Assembly (NCBI RefSeq): GCF_019656655.1
Contig: NZ_BPMV01000002.1
Span: 806,001-870,000, forward strand
Reading direction: 5' to 3'
DNA: 64,000 bases
Origin: Tsukamurella sp. TY48
GTDB lineage: Bacteria; Actinomycetota; Actinomycetes; Mycobacteriales; Mycobacteriaceae
Shown here: in pieces, positions 44,478-51,942 of the stretch
Position numbering within the stretch: the first letter of the stretch is position 1
Layout: the number at the start of each line of letters is the position of its first letter
Notes under the pieces: generated by a model
Database searches by the model: none
What the model was told of the DNA's origin: nothing
Seen by the model: the letters and a program-made list of their open reading frames with translations, nothing else
Translations under genes and position numbers: made by a program

Positions 44478-45451
44478 CCGCTGCGCCCGAGGCGTCCGGC
44501 GCCCTGCTCGCGGGCGTGCCGCGGCTACGAGCCGTGGCCCCGCCCCGCACGGCGGCGACGGCACCGCCGCGGCGGTGGCCGGCGGTGGTACTCCTCGTGA
44601 TCGGCATCGGCCTCGCGGCCTCGGCGATCGCGGGAGGCCTGCCGAAGACCACGGCCGGCGCGACGAAGATGCTGGACGCGTTCGGGCCGCAGTTGACCAG
44701 CGAATCCCTCGCGCGACTGAACGGTGACGTCGATTCCGTCGCGCGATTCGGGGCTGCGGCCCGGGCGGAGGCCGCGTCCGGGCGCCTGGCCACGGCCCCG
44801 CGCACCGCGGAGTTCGCCCGCCGCTCCCCCGCGATCGAGTCCAATGCCCGCAATCTCCTGGTGTCGGCGACCGCGGCTCGCGGCGATGTCGATCGTCTGG
44901 GGTCGATCCGCGGACTCGGTACAGTCCCGCAGCTGCTCCTGCTCGTCGGAATCGGGCTCGCGATCTCCGGCGCGGTGCTCCTGCGGTCGAGGGCGGATTC
45001 CTCGCGCAGGTGGGCGGCGGCCGCCGCATTGCTCGGCGCTGTCTTCCTGCTGATCCACCCGTTCGCCTCCGGACTGGCGACCAACGCCGCATCGGCCCAG
45101 CGGGTGATCGACCGCTTCGCGCCGATCATGACGCAGGAGCAGGTGGTCACCCTGCAACAGGACTTCCTGACCCTGGTGGGCGCGGTCGGCGAGATCGATC
45201 GCGGCACCGCGGTGCGCCGCACACCCGAGATCCGTGCATTCACGGCCTCGTGGCAGACGGTGTCCTCCGATCTGGCGACGCTCACCGGAGCGATCAACGA
45301 CAACCTCCCCGACTACCAACGACTCGCGCGAACCAACCGGCTCGTCCCGGTTCCGGGCGGCACCTTCGCCCTGCTCCCGTGGGCGGAACTCGCACTCGGG
45401 ATCGCCGCCACGGCATCCGTTCTCGCGCTCCGACGAAAGGTTCATCCATGA
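44474..45451 (+). CDS. Internally duplicated membrane protein of unknown function
   Basis: A 325-residue protein with four hydrophobic helices (~36-54, 152-170, 181-198, 303-319). Two external helical domains of about 95 residues lie between helices 1-2 and 3-4. The two halves look like a duplication: MLDAFGPQLT (66-75) matches VIDRFAPIMT (211-220), and both are followed by a helical stretch and a Pro-containing loop. The start is a GTG that overlaps the preceding stop (GTGA). Its own stop overlaps the next start (ATGA), so it is translated together with the two exported paralogues. No family known to me; possibly a membrane partner of the exported proteins. Confidence 0.78.
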   Translation: MTAAPEASGALLAGVPRLRAVAPPRTAATAPPRRWPAVVLLVIGIGLAASAIAGGLPKTTAGATKMLDAFGPQLTSESLARLNGDVDSVARFGAAARAEAASGRLATAPRTAEFARRSPAIESNARNLLVSATAARGDVDRLGSIRGLGTVPQLLLLVGIGLAISGAVLLRSRADSSRRWAAAAALLGAVFLLIHPFASGLATNAASAQRVIDRFAPIMTQEQVVTLQQDFLTLVGAVGEIDRGTAVRRTPEIRAFTASWQTVSSDLATLTGAINDNLPDYQRLARTNRLVPVPGGTFALLPWAELALGIAATASVLALRRKVHP

Positions 45452-46239
45452 CGGCACGCAGGGCACTCGCCCTCGCCCTCGTCACGCTCGCGGCGGGCGG
45501 TGCGGTCGCGTGCGGCTCGGCGTCGAGCGACGCACCGCAGGAGGCACCCGAGCAGCTGGTCGGTCTGTTCCGTTTCACCCCGGGCGGCTTCGCGGACGGT
45601 AAGCCCACGGGCACCTACTTCAAGATGGCGATCGTCGGCGGCACCGCGCAGGGCCCGTTCGTCTCGAACGCCAACTCGCCCATCGCCGGCGGCGAGGTGA
45701 CCGCACTCTCCCCTGGGACCGCAGGCGGGCTGCGCACGGGCGCCTACCAATCGGAGGCGAAACCCGGCTTCCGCAACGGTGATTCGATATCGGGTTCCGT
45801 GATCACGCCCACCAAGTTCTTCGATGTGCTGTTCGGAATCTCCACCAACGCGGTCGATCCGCAGACCAGGGCCGCACTGCCCGCACCCTCGGTCACCCGG
45901 ACCGGCACCGCGCTCTCCGCCGATGTCTCGGCCTGGGCGGCATCGTGGAACAACCAGGAGTTCAACCAGGGCGCTCCGAAACCGGTGCCGCAGACCGACG
46001 CCACCGCCGCCGGACAGGAGAACGTGGCCAAGGCGTGGGACGTGGTCTCGCAGCGGTGGCTGGCCCAGCCCGCCGCGGCGAAGTCGACCGGCCCATCGGC
46101 CACCGGCACCTTCGATCCCGCCACCCGGCGCTTCACCCTCGACTGGACCAGTCACATCCAGGGCGGACCGTTCAACGACTTCACCGGCGTCTGGCATCTG
46201 GAGGGCGTCTTCGAACCCGGACCCCCACCCACCCGGTGA
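45448..46239 (+). CDS. Lipoprotein of unrecognised family (paralogue B)
   Basis: A 263-residue paralogue of the exported protein at 43881, but lipid-anchored: the signal peptide ends in the lipobox AVAC (19-22). Shared blocks are GTYFKMAIVGGTAQGPFVSN (55-74), NNQEFNQGAPKP (168-179) and WTSHIQGGPFNDFTGVWHL (233-251). Compared with the first copy it carries an extra segment of about 35 residues before the last block. Coupled to the membrane-protein gene by ATGA. One free and one lipid-anchored copy recall systems with a released carrier and a surface receptor, for example heme or cofactor capture; the ligand is not known. Confidence 0.82.
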   Translation: MTARRALALALVTLAAGGAVACGSASSDAPQEAPEQLVGLFRFTPGGFADGKPTGTYFKMAIVGGTAQGPFVSNANSPIAGGEVTALSPGTAGGLRTGAYQSEAKPGFRNGDSISGSVITPTKFFDVLFGISTNAVDPQTRAALPAPSVTRTGTALSADVSAWAASWNNQEFNQGAPKPVPQTDATAAGQENVAKAWDVVSQRWLAQPAAAKSTGPSATGTFDPATRRFTLDWTSHIQGGPFNDFTGVWHLEGVFEPGPPPTR

Positions 46240-46278
46240 CCGCCTCCTCTCCCGATCGATCCGACGAAAGAGCCACGC

Positions 46279-47163
46279 ATGTATCGCCTTCCGCGCACTC
46301 TCGGCCTCGCGATCGCGGCCACCCTGGCCGTGACCGTCCCCGCCGGCACCGCCGCCGCGGCGCCGACAACACCGCCCGCCCCAGCGCCCTCGGCCACCTC
46401 GCCGAGTACCGCACCGGCGGGGTCGAGCGCCTCGGCCCCGCCTGCCGTGGCCGGCGTGGTCCCGGGCGTGAACCCGGCCGATATCCAGTGCCCGCTGGGG
46501 TGGCCCAAGCCGAAGGAGAAGGGCGGCCTCGCGTCGCTGATCCTGCTGGCACCCGCCGCCGGAGCCTTCACCGATGAGGCCTTCGCCGCGGGACAGGCGT
46601 ACGACCCGATCCTCAGCCTGATCGGGCCCTTCCTGGCAGCGCTCGCCCCGGAGATCACGAAGGCGCAGCCCGCGCTGGCGGGTCCGGTCGGAGCCCTCAA
46701 CGGTGCCGAGCAAGCGGTCTACGACGCGATCAAGCCCTGGTACGCCCAGTACCGCCCCAAGGTGATCGACGCGCTGACTAAGGCGGGCAACGATCTCGCG
46801 CCGGTCCTGCAGGAGATGGTCGCAACCCCGCTCGGCGCCTGCTTCGTGGCCTGGGAGGCGCAGGTGCTCACGGGATTGCAGACCGGCCGGTGGTCGCCGA
46901 TCGTCTTCAGCGGCCTGGGTGAACTGGCCGAACTCGCCCGCAGCGGCAAGGGCGGCGGCCCCGTCACCGGTTCCCCGACAGGTCCGAAGAGTGGTCCGAA
47001 GAACGACCCGAAGGCGGCACCGACGACCAGTGCCCGGCCGTCCGGACCGTCATCGTCCGTGGCGAAGCCGCCGGCCGCCGCGCCGACCACCGGGTCCGTC
47101 GCCGCGGTCAAGCCCTCGCCGCGACCCGTTCCCGCGCCGGTCGTCGTCGCGAAGCCGCGGTGA
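46279..47163 (+). CDS. Exported protein with proline-rich C-terminus
   Basis: A 294-residue protein. A signal peptide (LGLAIAATLAVTVPAGTAAAA) is followed by a Pro/Ser/Ala linker. A helical core (~70-215) contains CPLGWPKPKEKGGLASLILLAPAAGAF and DAIKPWYAQYRPKVIDALTKAGNDL; its two cysteines could pair. The last ~75 residues are Pro/Lys/Ser/Thr-rich (GPKSGPKNDPKAAPTT), of the kind that spans peptidoglycan. The stop overlaps the ABC gene start (GTGA). No sortase signal or C-terminal helix. Function unknown; the cluster context suggests envelope assembly or ligand capture. Confidence 0.78.
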   Translation: MYRLPRTLGLAIAATLAVTVPAGTAAAAPTTPPAPAPSATSPSTAPAGSSASAPPAVAGVVPGVNPADIQCPLGWPKPKEKGGLASLILLAPAAGAFTDEAFAAGQAYDPILSLIGPFLAALAPEITKAQPALAGPVGALNGAEQAVYDAIKPWYAQYRPKVIDALTKAGNDLAPVLQEMVATPLGACFVAWEAQVLTGLQTGRWSPIVFSGLGELAELARSGKGGGPVTGSPTGPKSGPKNDPKAAPTTSARPSGPSSSVAKPPAAAPTTGSVAAVKPSPRPVPAPVVVAKPR

Positions 47164-48641
47164 TCGAGCTCCGGGACGTCACGGTTCGCTACGGCTCGAC
47201 GGTGGCGGTCGAGGGCGTCAGCTTCACGGCCCCGTCGGGCGCGGTCACCGGGCTGATCGGCCCGAACGGCGCCGGCAAATCCACCACGCTGCGGCTCATC
47301 GCCGGGCTGGAGATCCCGACCTCGGGGACCGTCACCATCGACGGCACGCCCTACCACGAACTCCCCAACCCGGGCACCACGATCGGGGTGCTGCTGGATG
47401 CGGAGTGGGCGGCACCGTCGCGATCGGCGCGTGATCACCTACTGTGGCTGGCGGCGGCGATGGGACTGCCCGCTGCGCGGGTCGATGCGGCGCTGGAGCT
47501 GGTGGGGTTGCAGGAGGTCGCCCGGCAGTCGGTGGGGTCGTACTCACTGGGCATGCGGCAGCGTCTCGCGATCGCCGGTGCGGTTCTCGGTGATCCGGGA
47601 ACCGTAGTGCTCGACGAGCCGGTCAACGGACTCGACCCGGAGGCCATCGCGTGGATCAGGCGCACCCTGCGGCGGTTGGCCGACGAGGGGCGCACGGTGC
47701 TGTTGTCCTCACACCTGCTCGCCGAGCTGGAGCAGACCGCAGATCGGGTGGTGGCCCTGCGCGACGGTGCGGTCGTCGCCGACGCCCCGCTCCCCGAACT
47801 GGTTCCGGCCGCCCGGTCCGGCAGGTCCGGGCTCGAGGAGGTGTACTTCCGGCTGACGGGCGACGACGACGCCCTGCCCATGGCGGATGTCGCGAACGGG
47901 ACAACGGATTCGGTGATCCCACGGCCGGCGCTGCGCCGCGCGGTCTCGGCCGAGGCGCGAAAGGCGCGCACGTCGGCGGGCTACCGCGCTGTGCTCGGCG
48001 GCACGGTGGCGGTGAGCATCGCGGTCGCGATCGTGGTGGGCGTGTTCGCATCCGCGTTCCACGGCGCCACGGTGACCACGGCGGCGTACGGGTTCGGTCT
48101 GGTGGGCGGCGCGCTGCTCGCGGTCTCAGGTGTGCTGCTCGTGGGGCTCGACCGCGACCACGGCACGCTCGCATTGACCCGCGTCCTGATCCCCCGCCGC
48201 ACACTGGTCTACACCGCGAAGGCCGTGGTCGCGGGCTCCGGGGGCGCGGTTGCGGGCCTGGCGTCCGCCGCGGTTGCGGCGGTGATCGGCGCGGTCGCGG
48301 GACTGCCCGCGCCGGCGGGCGAGGTCGTTCGCTTGGTGGTCGCGGCACCCGTCGCGGGTGCGCTGCTGAGCATCCTGGGCCTCGCGGTCGGGTACCTCGC
48401 ATCGTCGACCACCGCCGGCGTGGGCGCGGTGCTGGGCTGGTGGTTCCTGGTGGAGGCGATCGCGGTTCCGGCGCTCCCCTTCGGCCGGGCGGTGCTGGCA
48501 TGGCTTCCGGCGACGAACGCCCAGTTCGCCACGATCGGCGTCCCCGCGAACACCGTCTCCTGGTCGCCCTGGGTCTCGCTGGCGGTGCTCGCAGCCTGGG
48601 CGGCGGCGCTGTCGATCGCCGCGTGGGCCACCCGGCGGTAG
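47160..48641 (+). CDS. ABC exporter, ATPase fused to ABC-2-type membrane domain
   Basis: A 493-residue single-chain ABC transporter. The ATPase (~1-225) has Walker A GPNGAGKST, signature SLGMRQRLAIA, Walker B VVLDEPVNGLDP and the H-loop in LLSSHLLAEL. Residues ~265-493 hold about six hydrophobic segments of the ABC-2 kind. In most homologues these are two separate genes, so this is a fusion and would work as a dimer. GTG start overlapping the preceding stop. It is an export-type transporter, not the BtuCD importer one might expect next to a B12-regulated binding protein. Probably exports or assembles a component of the preceding exported-protein cluster. Confidence 0.88.
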   Translation: MIELRDVTVRYGSTVAVEGVSFTAPSGAVTGLIGPNGAGKSTTLRLIAGLEIPTSGTVTIDGTPYHELPNPGTTIGVLLDAEWAAPSRSARDHLLWLAAAMGLPAARVDAALELVGLQEVARQSVGSYSLGMRQRLAIAGAVLGDPGTVVLDEPVNGLDPEAIAWIRRTLRRLADEGRTVLLSSHLLAELEQTADRVVALRDGAVVADAPLPELVPAARSGRSGLEEVYFRLTGDDDALPMADVANGTTDSVIPRPALRRAVSAEARKARTSAGYRAVLGGTVAVSIAVAIVVGVFASAFHGATVTTAAYGFGLVGGALLAVSGVLLVGLDRDHGTLALTRVLIPRRTLVYTAKAVVAGSGGAVAGLASAAVAAVIGAVAGLPAPAGEVVRLVVAAPVAGALLSILGLAVGYLASSTTAGVGAVLGWWFLVEAIAVPALPFGRAVLAWLPATNAQFATIGVPANTVSWSPWVSLAVLAAWAAALSIAAWATRR

Positions 48642-48694
48642 CCCCCTGTCGCCGTTCCCCGTGGATGCCACGCGAGCGGAACTGCGCCTGATAG

Positions 48695-48800
48695 CGTCAC
48701 GATCCGAGTCGGCTGCGGGAATCCGGTGGGAATCCGGGACTGGCGCGCAACGGTGTGAGGCACTGCCTCGAGTCCGATACCGCCCGGCTCGCGATGTCCA
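48695..48800 (+). promoter_or_regulatory. Cobalamin (B12) riboswitch
   Basis: The conserved core is plain: GAATCCGGTGGGAATCCGG (48719-48737), then the GCGCAACGGTG segment (48745-48755), and a B12-box-like AGTCCGATACCGCCC (48771-48785). It lies 45-60 bases upstream of the BtuF-like start and after the ABC gene stop. Adenosylcobalamin should switch off the two downstream genes. Outer boundaries are approximate. Confidence 0.9.
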
Positions 48801-48844
48801 TCGCCGCTCCCGCGCACGGGGTGGCCGACGAAACGAGTCGAACC

Positions 48845-49813
48845 ATGCGCTCCGCGCTTCCCGCCCTCATCGCGTCCAGTGCCGTGCTCGCCGGGTGCGG
48901 CGCCGGCGCACCGTCGGCCGGCCCCAGCACGCAGGCCTCCGGGAACTTCCCCGTGACGGTCACGACGTGCGATGTCCCCTCGGAGGTCAAGGCCGCGCCG
49001 CAGCGGATCGTGACCATGAACCAGGGCGCCACCGAGGTGGCGCTGGCGCTGGGCGTCGCGAGCCGGATGGCGGGCACCGGTTACCTCGACGACGCGGTGG
49101 CCCCGCGGTACCAGGCCGACTACGCGACCATTCCCGTGCTGGCCCCGAAGTACCCCACGCAGGAGAAGGTCCTGTCGGTGAACCCGGACCTGATCTACGC
49201 GTCCTATGCCTCGGCATTCACGGACAAGGCCGGAGGGGAACGCGCGAAGTGGGCGGGTCGCGGCATTCCGACTGTGCTCGCCCCGGCGGGCTGCCAGAAG
49301 AAGCCCGAGCGCGCCACCTGGGACCTGATCTGGGACGAGTTCGCCGCAGCCGGAAAGGCCTTCGGCGCCGAGGAGGCGGCCGCTAAACTCACCGCCGACC
49401 AGAAGACGGAGCTGAACGGCGACGCACTCAAAGGCGCGGCCCGGGGCCAGCGGATCCTGTGGTGGGACTCCAAGACCGATATCCCGTTCGTCGGTGCGGG
49501 CAAGGGCTCGCCGCAGCTGCTGATCGAATCGGTCGGCGGGGTGAACGTCTTCGCGGACCGGCCCGGTAACTGGGCCGATGTGTCGATGGAGAACGTGATC
49601 GGCTCGAATCCGGACGTGATCGTGGTGGCCGATTCCACCAGCAGTCCCGCGCAGTCCCGCATCGACTTCGCCCGCACGGATCCGGCGATGAGTCAGTTGC
49701 GGGCCGTGCGGGAGAACAGGTTCGTGGTGATCCCGTTCTCGGAGACCACCTCCGGCGTCCGGTTGCTCGACGGGGCACGCCGGATCGCCGACGGCATCAA
49801 GGGACTGCCGTGA
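48845..49813 (+). CDS. BtuF-like cobalamin-binding lipoprotein
   Basis: Substrate-binding protein of the BtuF/FecB (TroA-like) class, 322 residues. The lipoprotein signal ends in the lipobox LAGC; the N-lobe begins APQRIVTMNQGATEVALALG, and a long linker helix and the C-lobe (VGGVNVFADRPGNWADVSMENVIGSNPDVIVV) follow. The B12 riboswitch in front points to cobalamin or cobinamide rather than a siderophore. Start at 48845, placing the riboswitch in the leader; the weak ribosome binding site suits translational control. No BtuC or BtuD gene is in the window, so it must use a permease encoded elsewhere. Stop overlaps the next start. Confidence 0.88.
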   Translation: MRSALPALIASSAVLAGCGAGAPSAGPSTQASGNFPVTVTTCDVPSEVKAAPQRIVTMNQGATEVALALGVASRMAGTGYLDDAVAPRYQADYATIPVLAPKYPTQEKVLSVNPDLIYASYASAFTDKAGGERAKWAGRGIPTVLAPAGCQKKPERATWDLIWDEFAAAGKAFGAEEAAAKLTADQKTELNGDALKGAARGQRILWWDSKTDIPFVGAGKGSPQLLIESVGGVNVFADRPGNWADVSMENVIGSNPDVIVVADSTSSPAQSRIDFARTDPAMSQLRAVRENRFVVIPFSETTSGVRLLDGARRIADGIKGLP

Positions 49814-50505
49814 CCACGGTCCTCGTCGGCATGTCGGCGGGTATCGATCCGGACGAGCTGACGGCGCTCGCCCTGCGCTCGGGTGCCGAGCCGGCCTTCC
49901 TCCAGGTGCACGATCCCGCGCTGGTCGATGTGCTCAGCCGGGCCGCCGACGGCGGTGCCCCCGAACTGCTGCTGATCGGGACCGGCTGGGCCGAACCGGG
50001 ACCCAAGCGTTCATGGCTGCGCCGGGTGGCCGCGCACTGGTTGCGGGAGCGGCTCGCGCTCAGCGCCGCGGCCCCGACGGTGCGCCTCGCCCCGACGCTG
50101 CTCGCCGCGCCCGATCCGGCCCTCCTCGCCGCCGCGATCACCGCCGGTGGCGCTCCGATGGCCGCGGATGCAGCGCCGCTGGAATCGGCCGCGTGGGAGG
50201 AGGTGCCGCGCCACCGGCATCAGGTACTCGTGTGCCGCGGGCCGCGGTGTTCGGCGCGGGGTGCGTCCGGCCTCTCCGGCGCGCTGAGCGATGAGCTCCG
50301 GCGGCACGACCTGGGCGACGACGATGTTCTGGTCACGGTGACGGGGTGCCAGTTCCCGTGCAATCACGCGCCGGTGATCACGGTGCAACCCGACGACGCC
50401 TGGTACGGCGGGGTGAGCGTCGACGATGTGCCGCGGCTGGTCGCGGAGCACCTGCTGGAGGGCGGGCGCCTGGTGGGCCGGCAGCTTCCCCGCACCCGGT
50501 CCTGA
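49810..50505 (+). CDS. CbiX-like chelatase domain fused to thioredoxin-like [2Fe-2S] ferredoxin domain
   Basis: A 231-residue protein. Residues ~1-125 resemble a degenerate sirohydrochlorin cobaltochelatase (CbiX) half-domain (VLVGMSAGIDPDELTALALR, ELLLIGTGWAEPG). Residues ~135-225 are a thioredoxin-like [2Fe-2S] domain with cysteines in CRGPRCS and in TGCQFPCNHAPV. GTG start overlapping the BtuF-like stop. Control by the B12 riboswitch and the chelatase relationship point to cobalt insertion or handling of corrinoids. The N-terminal domain lacks an obvious catalytic histidine pair, so it may be regulatory or act with another chelatase. Confidence 0.82.
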   Translation: MTTVLVGMSAGIDPDELTALALRSGAEPAFLQVHDPALVDVLSRAADGGAPELLLIGTGWAEPGPKRSWLRRVAAHWLRERLALSAAAPTVRLAPTLLAAPDPALLAAAITAGGAPMAADAAPLESAAWEEVPRHRHQVLVCRGPRCSARGASGLSGALSDELRRHDLGDDDVLVTVTGCQFPCNHAPVITVQPDDAWYGGVSVDDVPRLVAEHLLEGGRLVGRQLPRTRS

Positions 50506-50545
50506 TCCAGGAATAATCGGACCGCAGTCCGGAGTTGAGGGGGCT

Positions 50546-51565
50546 ATGAAGAAGATCGGATTCCTCTCGTTCGGACACTGGAGCGACGCGCCGGGGTCAC
50601 GGACCCGCAGCGCATCGGACGTCTTGCACCAGTCGATCGATCTGGCGGTGGCGGCGGAGGAGGTGGGCGCCGACGGCGCCTACTTCCGCGTGCACCATTT
50701 CGCTCAGCAGCTCGGATCGCCCTTCCCGCTCCTCGCCGCCGTGGGCGCGAGGACCTCGCGGATCGAGATCGGCACGGGCGTGATCGACATGCGCTACGAG
50801 AATCCGCTGTACATGGCGGAGGACGCGGGCGCTGCTGATCTGATCGCCGGTGAGCGACTGCAGCTCGGGGTGAGCCGGGGATCGCCCGAGCAGGTGATCG
50901 ACGGCTGGCGCTACTTCGGCTACGAGCCCGGCGAGGGCGAGACCGATGCCGATATGGGACGCTCGCACACCGAACTGTTCCTCAAGGTGCTCGAGGGCCA
51001 GGGTTTCGCGCAACCGAGCCCTCGGCCGATGTTCCCGAATCCGCCGGGCCTGCTGCGGGTGGAGCCGCACTCCCCTACGCTGCGCGACCGGATCTGGTGG
51101 GGCGCGGCATCGGACGCGACCGCCGAGTGGACGGCGAAGCAGGGCATGAACCTCATGAGCTCCACGCTGAAGACCGACGAGTCGGGCGAGCCCTTCCACG
51201 TCCAGCAGGCCACGCAGATCCGCAAGTTCCGCGAGGCCTGGACGGAGGCCGGACACGACCGTGAGCCGCGGGTCTCGGTGAGCCGCAGCATCATGCCGAT
51301 CATCGACGACGAGAGCCGCGCCTACTTCGGTCACGAGGGCCGAGGAAGTGATCAATTCGGCACCATCGACTCGTTCCGTGCGGTGTTCGGCCGCACCTAC
51401 GCCGCCGAACCGGATCAGCTGATCGAGCAGTTGCGGGAGGACGAGGGCATCGCCGCCGCCGACACGCTGTTGGTGACGGTGCCGAATCAGCTGGGAGTGG
51501 AGTACAACACGAAGCTCCTGGAGTCCTTGGTCAAGGACGTGGCCCCGGCCCTCGGCTGGCGCTGA
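50546..51565 (+). CDS. Luciferase-like (LLM class) flavin-dependent oxidoreductase
   Basis: A 339-residue TIM-barrel oxidoreductase of the bacterial luciferase/F420 group. Seen are the N-terminal IGFLSFGHWSD, EEVGADGAYFRVHHFAQQLGSPFPLLAAVGART, the GTGVIDMRYENPLYMAEDAGAADLIAGERLQLGVSRGSPEQV block and a C-terminal EQLREDEGIAAADTLL. Could use FMN or F420. The ATG at 50546 has GAGGGGG just upstream; a longer frame to 50426 lies inside the preceding gene and is rejected. Not coupled to the B12 genes (40 bases apart), but possibly co-transcribed. Confidence 0.88.
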   Translation: MKKIGFLSFGHWSDAPGSRTRSASDVLHQSIDLAVAAEEVGADGAYFRVHHFAQQLGSPFPLLAAVGARTSRIEIGTGVIDMRYENPLYMAEDAGAADLIAGERLQLGVSRGSPEQVIDGWRYFGYEPGEGETDADMGRSHTELFLKVLEGQGFAQPSPRPMFPNPPGLLRVEPHSPTLRDRIWWGAASDATAEWTAKQGMNLMSSTLKTDESGEPFHVQQATQIRKFREAWTEAGHDREPRVSVSRSIMPIIDDESRAYFGHEGRGSDQFGTIDSFRAVFGRTYAAEPDQLIEQLREDEGIAAADTLLVTVPNQLGVEYNTKLLESLVKDVAPALGWR

Positions 51566-51577
51566 CTCGACTGCCGC

Positions 51578-51940
51578 CTAGCCCTGATTCACCTTCACCG
51601 CGAGAACAGGGCAGGTCGCATCGAGCAGGATCCGCTGCGCGGAGGAACCGAACAGCAGCTTGCCGGTCGGGGTGCGGTGCTTGATACCGATGATGAGCAC
51701 GGAGGCGTCCAGCTCCGTCCCGGCGTCGACGAGTCCGCCCACCGGATCGCGATCGAGTTCCTTCGGGTGCCGGAAGGTGACCGCGAGGCCCCGCTCGGCC
51801 GCATTCGCGATATCCGGCTCGTCCCCGTCCAGGATGAAGATCACGATCTCCTCCCTGCCGCGACGTTCCGACTCCGCGTAGGCCGCTTGGAGGGCCGCCG
51901 CGCTCTCCGGGGTCGTCGAGTGGGCGACGAGAATCGTCAT
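51578..51940 (-). CDS. UspA universal stress protein linked to the TTT transporter
   Basis: A 120-residue UspA domain: MTILVAHSTTPES at the start, an acidic ATP-site aspartate in ILDGDEP and the end block GSSAQRILLDATCPVLAVKV, with the G-2x-G-9x-G(S/T) site partly changed (GIKHRTPTGKLLFGSSAQ). Directly follows tctA by two bases. UspA proteins at the end of tripartite tricarboxylate operons are common in actinobacteria and may couple uptake to energy status. Confidence 0.9.
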   Translation of the reverse strand: MTILVAHSTTPESAAALQAAYAESERRGREEIVIFILDGDEPDIANAAERGLAVTFRHPKELDRDPVGGLVDAGTELDASVLIIGIKHRTPTGKLLFGSSAQRILLDATCPVLAVKVNQG

Positions 51941-51942
51941 GG

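Noticed and set aside
43881-46239. HtaA heme-binding or MspA porin identity for the exported paralogues
   Set aside because: Neither the HtaA W-G-V-K-x-S-F-R type block nor MspA features are present.
48642-48694. Terminator between the ABC gene and the riboswitch
   Set aside because: No convincing stem with T-tract seen; read-through from the upstream cluster cannot be excluded.
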